Source of the DNA: Mycobacterium sp. GA-1841
GTDB taxonomy: Bacteria > Actinomycetota > Actinomycetes > Mycobacteriales > Mycobacteriaceae
Assembly (NCBI RefSeq): GCF_001954135.1
Contig: NZ_MBEQ01000088.1
Location: 31,311-95,310 of the forward strand
DNA length: 64,000 nt
Direction of reading: 5' to 3'
Every line of letters starts with the position of its first letter. Position 1 is the first letter of the stretch. Both the position numbers and the translations under genes were made by a program. The notes below the pieces were generated by a model, which had not been told where the DNA came from, ran no database searches, and saw only the letters and a list, made by a program, of their open reading frames with translations. Positions 41,647 through 50,617 of the stretch are shown one piece after another.

Positions 41647-42168
41647 TCAGTACACCGTCCGCGTGCAATAGGTCCGTGCCGGTGACGGGTACGGCCAGGC
41701 GTGGTGCCCGGTTTCGGCAGAACAGGCCGCCCCGTCCCGCACGTCGAGCCGACGGGTCACCTGCACCATGACGCCCGCGCCCCGATCGGTGCAGTTGGCC
41801 AGCTCGACCAACCCCGCCGGCAGACCCAGTTCATAGCAGTGATCGGCGACCAGATTCGGCACCAGGCACAGCCGCGCGGTCGACGGATCGGCGCCCTCGG
41901 CCGGCAGATGCTGATATTCGGCGCTCGGACAGGACCCGGTGGCGTCGGCGATGGCGCCGACGGTGTAACTCGGGTCCACACTGCAGGACACCTTCGCGGC
42001 GCGGGACACAGCAGGCGCGGCCGGCGTGGTGGCCGGGACGCTCACACAATCGCCGACCGAGAAGACCATGGCCGCACTGCGCTCCGGGGCCGAGCCACCC
42101 AAACCGCATCCGGCCGTCAGCGCCGACACTGCGAGCAGCGCGGCAACCAGGAGCCGTTTGCGGGTCAT
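41647..42168 (-). CDS. Lipoprotein of unknown function
   Basis: A 173-aa lipoprotein. The signal peptide MTRKRLLVAALLAVSALTAGC has the lipobox LTAGC, so Cys21 would be lipidated and the mature protein anchored outside the membrane. The body has six further Cys (VSCSV, GSCPS, RLCLV, DHCYEL and others), probably disulfide bonded. It is transcribed into the PknH-domain gene 5 nt downstream. GTG at 42186 is an alternative start six codons upstream. Function unknown. Confidence 0.78.
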   Translation of the reverse strand: MTRKRLLVAALLAVSALTAGCGLGGSAPERSAAMVFSVGDCVSVPATTPAAPAVSRAAKVSCSVDPSYTVGAIADATGSCPSAEYQHLPAEGADPSTARLCLVPNLVADHCYELGLPAGLVELANCTDRGAGVMVQVTRRLDVRDGAACSAETGHHAWPYPSPARTYCTRTVY

Positions 42169-42238
42169 GGTTAGCGAGAATCTCACGATTCCCGTCGACT
42201 CGCCCAGGGCTTGGACACACCGGCTCGAAAAAGGCAGG

Positions 42239-42271
42239 CGCCCCGGTCACCAAGGGGTAGTGACCGGGGCG
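42239..42271 (-). terminator. Terminator after the fur-like gene
   Basis: CGCCCCGGTCAC (42239-42250) and GTGACCGGGGCG (42260-42271) form a 12-bp perfect stem with a 9-nt loop, about 20 nt after the fur-like stop. On the minus strand CTTTTTCG follows 7 nt later, giving a near-intrinsic terminator. Confidence 0.72.
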
Positions 42272-42291
42272 TCTCCGGGCTGCAGAGTTGT

Positions 42292-42732
42292 CTAGTGGGG
42301 CACGGGGGCACCCTGGCAATCGGCGCAGATTCCCCAGAACACCACCTCGGCCTCGTCGACCGCAAATCCGGCCAGGTCAGAAGGCTCAAGGCAGGGGGTG
42401 TCGCCGACGGCGCAGTCCACGTCGGCGACGGTGCCACACACCCGGCAGACCAGGTGGTGGTGATTGTCGCCGGCGCGGGTCTCATAGCGTGCCGAGGAAC
42501 CGGCCGGTTCGATGCGGCGCACCAACCCGGCGTTCACGCAGGCCCGCAGCACGTCATAGATCGCCTGAGTGGACACCGAACTGAGGCTTTCCCGGGCCAG
42601 CCCGGCCACATCGTCGGCAGTCGAGTGCGGGTGATCGGCGAGCACCTGGAGAACCGCGACCCGCGGCGCGGTCACACGCAAGCCCGCGGCCCGCAACAGG
42701 GCCTTGGGGTCGTGTTCGTGCACCGTGGTCAC
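42292..42732 (-). CDS. Fur-family metalloregulator (FurA-like)
   Basis: A 146-aa Fur protein closest to mycobacterial FurA. The winged helix (about 1-80) contains LRVTAPRVAVLQVLADHPHSTAD; the hinge GDNHHHLVCRVCGTVADVDCAVG carries the His metal site and the first CxxC (CRVC), and CADC near the C-terminus completes the structural zinc site. GTG 42732 follows the -10 box CATACT by 6 nt. No katG is adjacent, unlike classical furA; M. smegmatis has a second FurA (MSMEG_6253) at this position. It probably senses iron and peroxide. Confidence 0.88.
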   Translation of the reverse strand: MTTVHEHDPKALLRAAGLRVTAPRVAVLQVLADHPHSTADDVAGLARESLSSVSTQAIYDVLRACVNAGLVRRIEPAGSSARYETRAGDNHHHLVCRVCGTVADVDCAVGDTPCLEPSDLAGFAVDEAEVVFWGICADCQGAPVPH

Positions 42733-42738
42733 GGCTCC

Positions 42739-42768
42739 AGTATGCGCGCTGTTTGGAGTCAATCCAAA
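42739..42768 (-). promoter_or_regulatory. fur-like promoter with overlapping Fur-type operator
   Basis: On the minus strand, TTGGAT (42767-42762) and CATACT (42744-42739) are spaced by 17 nt and lead to GTG 42732. TTTGGA (42752-42757) / TCCAAA (42763-42768) with a 5-nt centre overlaps the -35, a plausible autoregulatory Fur site. Confidence 0.65.
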
Positions 42769-42783
42769 AGAGCGGGAGTGTGA

Positions 42784-43248
42784 TTATGGTCGCGCCGGCG
42801 GGGTCGGCGTGGCCGGTGTCTCAGGACGCTCGGGTCCGTTGCCCGGGCCAGGTCCCCAACCGGGGCCGCCTGGGCCACCCGGACCGAACGCGCCGGGACC
42901 TCCGGGTCCGTCGGGGCCGAACGGCGGCATCATGCGATGTCCGGGCCCCATCTGCCACGGACCGCCGCCGGGCCCGCCGTGGTGGAACGTCATCATTCCC
43001 CCGCGATCGTGGCCACCCTTGTGGTGATGGCCGTCGGAGTGGGCACCAAGGCAGAAGCCGATGCCGAAGACGACGGCGACGATGAAGACGATGCCGGCGG
43101 CGATGCCCACCCAGGCGAGCGTCTGGAACAGCCGGCTGGGCTTTTTCTCGACGGGCTGGGCCGCTACCGGTGCCGACGGGACGGCGACCGGCTCGGCTGC
43201 GGCCACCGGCTCGGTCGCGGGGTCGGGCGGAGGGGGTGTTTCAGTCAT
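42784..43248 (-). CDS. His/Gly/Pro-rich single-pass membrane protein
   Basis: A 154-aa protein. A Pro/Ala-rich N-terminal 45 residues precede one transmembrane helix (about 50-72, AWVGIAAGIVFIVAVVFGIGF), then an outer tail with HSDGHHHKGGHDRGG and Met/His/Gly/Pro repeats. His- and Met-rich tails bind metal ions. It is directly upstream of the fur-like operator, so metal handling or sensing is plausible. ATG 43248 is preferred; ATG 43260 lies four codons upstream. Function otherwise unknown. Confidence 0.65.
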   Translation of the reverse strand: MTETPPPPDPATEPVAAAEPVAVPSAPVAAQPVEKKPSRLFQTLAWVGIAAGIVFIVAVVFGIGFCLGAHSDGHHHKGGHDRGGMMTFHHGGPGGGPWQMGPGHRMMPPFGPDGPGGPGAFGPGGPGGPGWGPGPGNGPERPETPATPTPPARP

Positions 43249-43426
43249 ACCTACGAGCATGCAAGCGGCGCTGAGGTGCCGATCAAGAATTGACTATGAA
43301 TCGGCTATGAAAGGCCGAGCTGCGGTCCGGTTGCCCTTTTCTGCACCATGGTCGCTCCCAGGCAAAAACCACAGCCCTGCGGTAGAAGTCGGCGCAGAGG
43401 TGTGGCGGGAAAAGCCGAAGAACGCG

Positions 43427-44539
43427 CTAAGACCATGGCTTGAACGGGTTCACCGCGTATTGGATCACCCGGTAGGGCGTGCCGCCGCGAGCCATGGTGT
43501 TCCACTGGCTGACGAACACCCGCACGTAATCCAGCGTGGAGCCCGGTGAGATGTAGCCACCGTAGGGCTGAGCCAGCTGGTTGATCTCCGGCGGGGGCAG
43601 CGAGTCGACCGGATCCGGCCATGCACTGGCGAACACCACCGTGGTCACCGGCGCCGCGCCCAGACCGGTCGCGTCGTAGGCAACCCGCACTTCCATGTTC
43701 CCGGTGCTGGCGTTGAAGTACGACAGCACGGGCTTGCCGTCGATCTGCCGGATGCTCATCTCCCCCACCCGGTCGGAGAACAACGCCGTCGGAGGCTTGC
43801 CCCATCCGCCGGTCGCCGACCAGCCCTGCCAGCCGGCGCGGTCGGTAAATGTCTGCGGCGTGGCCCGGTAGAGGAACGGCGGGCCGCTGCGGTCGAAGTT
43901 GTTGGTCAGGATGTAGACCCACCCGGTCGGCGAATCCGGGGCCGGGATGGGGTCGTAGTAGCCGGTGATCTGCGATTGGGCGCCGCCGGCATACTTCGCC
44001 TCCCGCACCGACCCGGGTACCGTCGGCCAATTGGGCCGAGCGGCATCGGCTTTCACCAACCGGGAGCTGTACGGCTTGAGGTTGTAGGTGGTCGTCACCA
44101 TCATGTAGTTCTCGCGGTTGATCGACACCACACCGGCGGGCAACTGGGAGGAACCGGGCGGGGCCGCATCAGCCAGCAATGGTTTGTCCACCCCGCTGAC
44201 GCCCCGGTAACGCACCCCGGCCGGGTCGTCGATCGAATCGGCGTCGACATGCAGGGCCACCGGCGAAAACCAGCCACCGAAACCGACGGCTTGGCCGGCG
44301 AAGCTGTCACCGCAGACCTGGAGCACGCGGCTGGGAAATTCCATGAACTCACACAAATCGGTGGCGCCGATACCGTAATCACGCGTGGGAGTACCGGTTC
44401 CGGCGCTCGGCCCGATCCGCAGCACCTGTCCGGGAGCCAGCGGGGGCACCCCCGCGTCGGCAGCCGCTCCAGGCGCCGCAATGGCATTCCAGCAGAGAAG
44501 AGCCGCGAGAACGCCTGCTGGAACGCGGTTTCGGCGCAA
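43427..44539 (-). CDS. Secreted DUF4185 protein (Rv3707c-like)
   Basis: A 370-aa exported protein with a signal peptide ending near AAPGAAADA (about 27). The body is a DUF4185 domain, probably a five-bladed beta-propeller related to glycosidases and cell-wall polysaccharide-binding proteins: GIGATDLCEFMEFP (about 57), CGDSFAG (about 76), INRENYMMVTT (about 141), and WVYILTNNFDRSG. Its role could be glycan hydrolysis, but no catalytic pair can be named. TTG 44539 is the only start available before the signal peptide. It lies 6 nt after asd. Confidence 0.75.
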   Translation of the reverse strand: MRRNRVPAGVLAALLCWNAIAAPGAAADAGVPPLAPGQVLRIGPSAGTGTPTRDYGIGATDLCEFMEFPSRVLQVCGDSFAGQAVGFGGWFSPVALHVDADSIDDPAGVRYRGVSGVDKPLLADAAPPGSSQLPAGVVSINRENYMMVTTTYNLKPYSSRLVKADAARPNWPTVPGSVREAKYAGGAQSQITGYYDPIPAPDSPTGWVYILTNNFDRSGPPFLYRATPQTFTDRAGWQGWSATGGWGKPPTALFSDRVGEMSIRQIDGKPVLSYFNASTGNMEVRVAYDATGLGAAPVTTVVFASAWPDPVDSLPPPEINQLAQPYGGYISPGSTLDYVRVFVSQWNTMARGGTPYRVIQYAVNPFKPWS

Positions 44540-44545
44540 GGGGGT

Positions 44546-45589
44546 TTAGAGTTCGGCGGCCAGCAGCTCGGCGATTTGAATCGTGTTCAGCGCCGCACCT
44601 TTTCGCAGGTTGTCACCGGACACGAACAAGGCCAGGCCACGCCCCTCGGGTACACCCGGATCCTGACGAATCCGGCCGACGAGGGACTCGTCGACACCGG
44701 CGGCGGCCAACGGGGTCGGCACGTCGACCAGCTTCACGCCGGGGGCAGCAGCCAGGATTTCGGTGGCACGCTCGACCGAAAGCGGCTGGGCGAACTCGGC
44801 ATTGATCGACAGCGAGTGTCCGGTGAACACCGGAACGCGCACGCACGTGCCGCTCACCAAAAGGTCGGGGATACCGAGGATCTTACGGCTTTCGTTGCGC
44901 AGCTTCTGGTCCTCGTCGGTCTCGCCGGAGCCGTCGTCGACCAGTGAGCCGGCCAGCGGCACCACGTTGAAGGCAATGGGCGCAACATATTTCACGGGCG
45001 CGGGGTAATCCAGCGCCGACCCGTCGTGCACCAGCTGCTCGGCGCCGTCGATCACGGCACGGGTCTGGGAGGCGAGTTCCTCGACCCCGGCCAGGCCACT
45101 GCCCGACACCGCCTGGTAGCTGGACACGATCAGCCGGGTCAGCCCGGCTTCCTCGTGCAACGGCTTGAGCACCGGCATGGCGGCCATGGTGGTGCAGTTC
45201 GGGTTGGCGATGATGCCCTTGGGACGCAGTCCGGCGTCGCGCTTGAAGTTCACCTCGCTGACGACCAGCGGGACCTCAGGGTCCTTGCGCCAAGCCGAGG
45301 AGTTGTCGACGACGACGGCGCCGGCCGCGGCGAACCGCGGGGCCTGTACGCGCGACATCGTCGCACCGGCGGAGAACAACGCGATGTCCAGCCCGGACGG
45401 ATCGGCGGTCTCGCTGTTCTCGACCTCGATCTCCTCGCCGCGGAACGTCAGCTTCTTGCCCTCGGACCGAGCTGAGGCGAAGAAACGGACCGACCCCGAA
45501 CCTTCAGCCGGGAAGCCTCTTTCCTCCAGCAGCGTGCGCATGACCTGGCCGACCTGGCCCGTCGCACCGACTACACCGATCGAAACCAT
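44546..45589 (-). CDS. asd: Aspartate-semialdehyde dehydrogenase
   Basis: A 347-aa NADPH enzyme that makes aspartate-semialdehyde, the branch point to lysine/DAP, threonine and methionine. The nucleotide fold starts SIGVVGATGQVGQVM; the catalytic Cys lies in ANPNCTTMAAMPV (about 130), the acid/base His in FTGHSLSINAEF (about 256). ATG 45589 is 1 nt after the ask stop. DAP feeds peptidoglycan, linking it to other cell-wall genes here. Orthologue of Rv3708c. Confidence 0.96.
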   Translation of the reverse strand: MVSIGVVGATGQVGQVMRTLLEERGFPAEGSGSVRFFASARSEGKKLTFRGEEIEVENSETADPSGLDIALFSAGATMSRVQAPRFAAAGAVVVDNSSAWRKDPEVPLVVSEVNFKRDAGLRPKGIIANPNCTTMAAMPVLKPLHEEAGLTRLIVSSYQAVSGSGLAGVEELASQTRAVIDGAEQLVHDGSALDYPAPVKYVAPIAFNVVPLAGSLVDDGSGETDEDQKLRNESRKILGIPDLLVSGTCVRVPVFTGHSLSINAEFAQPLSVERATEILAAAPGVKLVDVPTPLAAAGVDESLVGRIRQDPGVPEGRGLALFVSGDNLRKGAALNTIQIAELLAAEL

Positions 45590-45590
45590 C

Positions 45591-46856
<1,266 letters not shown>

Positions 46857-46930
46857 TGTCTAACCCTTCAGAACGCTGGAATGAGTCGAACCAAGGATAA
46901 GGGAGACGCGCACGGGATTTTCCCCGCCGG

Positions 46931-46936
46931 TAGCTT
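46931..46936 (+). promoter_or_regulatory. Leaderless -10 box TAGCTT
   Basis: TAGCTT lies 7 nt before the GTG at 46944 and decides that start over upstream in-frame codons within the ask leader. Confidence 0.55.
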
Positions 46937-46943
46937 GGCTGGC

Positions 46944-47570
46944 GTGCCTGACACGCCGAACGGCCGCCTGGCCAGCACCAGCGTGCCGATCCATCCCGAT
47001 CTCGCGGCCCGCTGGAGCCCCCGGGCGTTCGACCCCGACGCCGTCATCACCGCTGACCAGCTCACCGCGCTGCTGGAGGCCGGGCGCTGGGCCGCCAGCT
47101 GGGGTCATCGCCAGCCGGTGCGATTCGTGGTCGGGGTCAGAGGTGACGAGACATTCACCACACTGGCCGGCCTGCTCAAACGCGGCAACAGCTACGCACA
47201 TGCCGCCTCGGCGCTGATCCTGGTGTGCGCCGACGAGGGCGAGGATGAGCGGACGGCTTTGTATGCCGCGGTCGACGCCGGAGCGGCGATCGCACAGCTG
47301 ACCGTCGAGGCGGTGTCGCGCGGATTGATCGTCCACCCGATGGCCGGATTCGACGTCGACGGCACCCGGACGGCCTTCGGCATCCCCGACGGAGTGCGGC
47401 CGTTGGCCGTCGTCGCGGTCGGATCCCTGGGCGACCACACCCAGGCGGACGACGCCATCGTGGAACGGGACAGCCGGCCACGTGAGCGGTTACCGCTGGA
47501 GCAGATCGCGTTCAGCGGGCAGTGGGGCACATCGGCGTCTTTCCGGCCATCTTCTGCTCATACTGCGTAA
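46944..47570 (+). CDS. Nitroreductase-family flavoprotein
   Basis: A 208-aa protein of the FMN-dependent nitroreductase fold. SVPIHPDLAARWSPRAFDPD (about 14) is the typical RRSxRxF-like start that binds FMN phosphate, and VDAGAAIAQLTVEAVSRGLIVHPMAGF (about 112) is the second cofactor helix. Family enzymes reduce nitro compounds, quinones or flavins with NAD(P)H. It is divergent from ask with an 87-nt gap and its own leaderless promoter. Substrate unknown. Confidence 0.8.
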   Translation: MPDTPNGRLASTSVPIHPDLAARWSPRAFDPDAVITADQLTALLEAGRWAASWGHRQPVRFVVGVRGDETFTTLAGLLKRGNSYAHAASALILVCADEGEDERTALYAAVDAGAAIAQLTVEAVSRGLIVHPMAGFDVDGTRTAFGIPDGVRPLAVVAVGSLGDHTQADDAIVERDSRPRERLPLEQIAFSGQWGTSASFRPSSAHTA

Positions 47571-47619
47571 ACCTCGGAGCGCTAGGTGTGGACGCCGTCC
47601 CGGGCCGCGAAGGAGAACC

Positions 47620-48924
47620 ATGAGCAGTACGGAAGTCGGCAAAGCCGCCATCGATGTGAGCCAGATGACCGGGTTGTCGTCCGTGGACCGACGCCAGCTC
47701 GGTGAGCTGCTCGATACCGGCGTCGATCCCGGCACTGAACTTTTGGCGATCGTCGACCCGGACCTGGCCGCCAAGGTCGTCCGATCAGTACCGGCGACGA
47801 CGGGCAGCAGCCTGCTGTCCGCGCTGGATGCGCCTCACGCGACCGAGATCCTGCGCCGCCTCGACGACGACAGACGCGACGCACTGCTGGGCGCCATGGC
47901 CGCCGAGCGGGCCCGGGGGCTGCGCGGGCTGCTCTCCTGGCCCGAGGATTCCGTCGCCGCCCATATGCAGCCCGACGTGCTGACGGTTTCTCCGGCCGCG
48001 ACCGTGGCGCAGGCGGTCGACCAGATCCGGGCGCATGCCGTCGAGCGGCCGAACGATTCGGCCGGTGCATATGTGTACGTCGTCGAGGCCGACAAGGTGC
48101 TGCTCGGCGCGGTACGGCTGCGCAACCTGGTGCTGACCGCCGCCGACCGGCCGGTCGCCGACCTGATCGACGACGTCGTCACCGTCGCTCCTCTGACCGA
48201 CGTCGAAACCGCGGCGATGACGTTGATCGACCACAGACTCGATGAATTGCCGGTCATCGACACCGAAGGCCGACTTCTGGGCATCCTCACCGAGGACGAC
48301 GCCGTCGAGATCGCCGAGGAGGAGGCGACCGAGGACGCCGAACGGCAGGGCGGTTCGGAACCGCTCGATGTGCCCTATCTGCGCGCGTCGCCGTGGCTGT
48401 TGTGGCGTAAACGCATCGTCTGGCTGCTGGTGCTCTTCGCCGCCGAGGCCTACACCGGAACGGTGCTGCGCGCGTTCGAAGAAGAGATGGAAGCCGTTGT
48501 CGCACTGGCGTTTTTCATCCCGTTGCTGATCGGGACCGGCGGTAACACCGGCACCCAGATCACCACCACCCTGGTCCGCGCGATGGGCACCGGCCAGATC
48601 CGGTTCCGCGATGTGCCGGCGATCGTCACCAAGGAGATGTCGACCGGTGCACTGATCGCGATTGCGATGGCCGCCGCGGCGATGGTGCGGGCGTGGACGT
48701 TGGGCGTCGGGCCGGAGGTCACGTTGACGGTGTGCCTGACCGTCGCGGCGATCGTGATGTGGGCGTCGTTGGTGTCATCGGTGCTGCCGCTGGCTTTGAA
48801 GAAGGTGAAGGTGGACCCGGCGGTGGTATCGGCCCCGATGATCGCCACGATCGTCGACGGCACCGGCTTGATGATCTATTTCTGGATCGCGCATCTCACG
48901 CTGCCGCAGTTGGCCGGGTTGTAG
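47620..48924 (+). CDS. mgtE: Magnesium transporter MgtE
   Basis: A 434-aa MgtE-type channel. The N-terminal superhelical domain (about 1-115) is followed by a pair of CBS domains (about 120-240), which gate the pore by Mg binding, and five transmembrane helices. The pore signature IGTGGNTGTQITTTLVRAM (about 305) is intact. ATG 47620 has AAGGAGA upstream. No M-box riboswitch fits in the 49-nt leader after the preceding gene. It ends 6 nt from the convergent small secreted protein gene. Confidence 0.93.
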   Translation: MSSTEVGKAAIDVSQMTGLSSVDRRQLGELLDTGVDPGTELLAIVDPDLAAKVVRSVPATTGSSLLSALDAPHATEILRRLDDDRRDALLGAMAAERARGLRGLLSWPEDSVAAHMQPDVLTVSPAATVAQAVDQIRAHAVERPNDSAGAYVYVVEADKVLLGAVRLRNLVLTAADRPVADLIDDVVTVAPLTDVETAAMTLIDHRLDELPVIDTEGRLLGILTEDDAVEIAEEEATEDAERQGGSEPLDVPYLRASPWLLWRKRIVWLLVLFAAEAYTGTVLRAFEEEMEAVVALAFFIPLLIGTGGNTGTQITTTLVRAMGTGQIRFRDVPAIVTKEMSTGALIAIAMAAAAMVRAWTLGVGPEVTLTVCLTVAAIVMWASLVSSVLPLALKKVKVDPAVVSAPMIATIVDGTGLMIYFWIAHLTLPQLAGL

Positions 48925-48930
48925 GCCGGA

Positions 48931-49149
48931 TCACTGGTTCTGGATGATCAGCTGACGCTGCGGGCCGTGGTGGTAGTGCCAGCCGGGCTTCATGCCGGGG
49001 GCCGGGGTGGCGTAGGTGTCGGGGCTGTAGCGGTTGCCCGCGCCTTCGGGCCCCTGTGCGGCGGCCGTGCCGGCCAGGCCGAGGGCGGCTGCGCCGAGGA
49101 CGCCGGCGGACAGAACGGGCACTACCAGAGCCTTGGTGAAGTTCATCAT
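48931..49149 (-). CDS. Small secreted protein
   Basis: A 72-aa protein with a signal peptide (MMNFTKALVVPVLSAGVLGAAALG... cut near GTAAAQ, about 33). The mature peptide of about 40 residues is polar and aromatic with HYHHGPQRQ. AAAGG lies 10 nt before the ATG; ATG 49146 is equally possible. An inverted repeat (49164-49217) lies upstream. Function unknown. Confidence 0.68.
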   Translation of the reverse strand: MMNFTKALVVPVLSAGVLGAAALGLAGTAAAQGPEGAGNRYSPDTYATPAPGMKPGWHYHHGPQRQLIIQNQ

Positions 49150-49163
49150 GATCGTGAATCCTT

Positions 49164-49217
49164 TTGTCTCAGTTGGTGATTCGGTTTCTGTTATGGCCTG
49201 TTCGGCCTCTGAGACAA
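49164..49217. promoter_or_regulatory. Inverted repeat upstream of the small secreted protein gene
   Basis: TTGTCTCAG (49164-49172) and CTGAGACAA (49209-49217) are perfect 9-bp arms 36 nt apart in the region divergent to the transglycosylase gene. It may be a paired regulator site or an RNA stem. Confidence 0.45.
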
Positions 49218-49374
49218 GAGTGCGGCCCGGGCGACGACAAATCTGTCCGGCAACCGGATGATCAAGCTGGTGAAGATGCGTTCCCCCGATCGGTGGAAGT
49301 GCACCTCAGCCCTGGGATCGTGGCCCGGTGTGTCGGGAGTTGGCAGGCAGCGACGCGGGTGCCACTGTTGTTCC

Positions 49375-50448
49375 ATGCGCCACCGTGCCCGTCGAGCGGT
49401 CCGCGACGCATCCGCCTGCCTCGCCGTGATCTTTCGGATGGCATTGACCAGTGCGGTCGCCGTCGCGCCCAGCCTGGTCGGCCTGGCCCAGGAGAACCGC
49501 GTGCGGGCAGCGGCTGCGGTCCTGCCATTGCCCGACCTCGCCGTCCAGCTCTGGGCAGCGAGGGCAGCGCGTCCAACTGCCGCGGCGCCGGCTACGACGG
49601 GGTCACCGCCACCCCCGGAGGTTCAGGCACCGGGGGCGGTGCACATCCCCGCGATCGCACTGGCCGCCTACCAGAACGCGGACGCCATGATGACGCAGAG
49701 CCACCCCGACTGCGGTGTTACCTGGAACTTGCTCGCCGGGATCGGGTACGTCGAGTCCACCCATGCGTTCGGCGGCGCCGCCGACGAACGCGGTGATCCC
49801 GTCAGTCCCATCTATGGCCCCGCCCTCGACGGCTCACTCCCGGGCAACGAGGTCATCGTCGCCGGCAGCTTTGGCGGCGGCACGCACTACGCCCGCGCGC
49901 TGGGGCCCATGCAGTTCCTGCCCAGCACGTGGCTGCTGCACGGCGCCGACGGCGACCGCGACGGTCAGGCCGATCCGCACAATCTCTTCGATGCCACCCT
50001 GGCCGCAGCCCGCTACCTCTGCAGCGACGGTATGGACCTGCGCGACCAGGCGCAGCTGACCGCCGCGGTGCTGCGCTACAACCACTCGATGGCCTACGTC
50101 GCCAACGTGCTGGGCTGGGCGCTGGCCTACGCCACCGGCGTGGCTCCGGTGGACCTGCCGCCGCTCACCGCGCCGCGGCCGCGAAGCGTCGCTGTTCGCG
50201 CGGTCGATGGCCCTGCCGCATCGGCTGCGGGCTCGACCGACACCGACACCGACACAGCCACCGCCACGCCGGACAAGACCGGGCGTCGAGACGCCAGCCG
50301 CGACACCGGTTCATCGAGTACCCAGCGTGGGTCTTCAGTGACGAGCAAGGGCTCCACCAACACGAGCACGAGCGGGTCCCGGCACAGCACCGGCAGCGCC
50401 ACACCCAAGGTCAAGTTCGGCAACGGCCGTTCCGGCGGAGTGCGCTGA
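49375..50448 (+). CDS. Secreted lytic transglycosylase (MltB/SLT_2 type)
   Basis: A 357-aa exported enzyme that would cut peptidoglycan glycan strands to anhydromuramyl products. A signal anchor occupies about residues 18-40. The catalytic domain (about 85-250) contains GIGYVESTHAFGG, with the catalytic Glu in VEST, and the MltB motif ALGPMQFLPSTWLLHGADGDRDG, then RYLCSDG and RYNHS. A Thr/Ser-rich tail (about 275-357) may span the wall. ATG 49375 is preferred because it precedes the signal sequence. No obvious ribosome site. Confidence 0.85.
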   Translation: MRHRARRAVRDASACLAVIFRMALTSAVAVAPSLVGLAQENRVRAAAAVLPLPDLAVQLWAARAARPTAAAPATTGSPPPPEVQAPGAVHIPAIALAAYQNADAMMTQSHPDCGVTWNLLAGIGYVESTHAFGGAADERGDPVSPIYGPALDGSLPGNEVIVAGSFGGGTHYARALGPMQFLPSTWLLHGADGDRDGQADPHNLFDATLAAARYLCSDGMDLRDQAQLTAAVLRYNHSMAYVANVLGWALAYATGVAPVDLPPLTAPRPRSVAVRAVDGPAASAAGSTDTDTDTATATPDKTGRRDASRDTGSSSTQRGSSVTSKGSTNTSTSGSRHSTGSATPKVKFGNGRSGGVR

Positions 50449-50467
50449 CGTGGCCTCTCGCGGCATT

Positions 50468-50496
50468 TTGGCCAACCAGTCCCCCGGGCGTACAGT
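50468..50496 (+). promoter_or_regulatory. leuA promoter
   Basis: TTGGCC (50468-50473) and TACAGT (50491-50496) are separated by 17 nt. TACAGT lies 7 nt before the GTG of the leader peptide, predicting a leaderless transcript. Confidence 0.65.
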
Positions 50497-50503
50497 GAAC
50501 GAC

Positions 50504-50545
50504 GTGCAGCGGGTGCTCCTTCTCGGACGCCGCGACGGGGTCTGA
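50504..50545 (+). CDS. Leucine leader peptide of leuA
   Basis: A 13-residue peptide, MQRVLLLGRRDGV, starting at GTG 50504 right behind the promoter. Three consecutive Leu codons (CTC CTT CTC) make it sensitive to charged tRNA-Leu, the hallmark of attenuation. Its stop lies within the terminator stem. An in-frame GTG at 50495 would add three residues but overlaps the -10 box. Confidence 0.75.
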   Translation: MQRVLLLGRRDGV

Positions 50546-50574
50546 CCAGACCGGCTTCCCGTCGCGGGTTTTTT
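50530..50574 (+). terminator. leuA transcription attenuator
   Basis: CCGCGACGGG (50530-50539) pairs perfectly with CCCGTCGCGG (50558-50567), followed by G and six T (50569-50574), an intrinsic terminator 43 nt before leuA. The left arm overlaps the leader peptide, so a stalled ribosome would block its formation. Confidence 0.8.
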
Positions 50575-50617
50575 GCGATGCGCCGGTCGAGTCCCCCTGA
50601 TCTCCCGGAGCAACATC

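Noticed and set aside
42783..43027. Plus-strand Pro/Gly-rich frame opposite the His-rich membrane protein
   Set aside because: Its repeats are the complement of the Gly/Pro tail encoded on the minus strand, which has a helix, start and promoter context.
47571..47619. Possible Mg riboswitch before mgtE
   Set aside because: Only 49 nt separate mgtE from the previous gene, too short for an M-box or ykkC-like fold, and a ribosome site occupies part.
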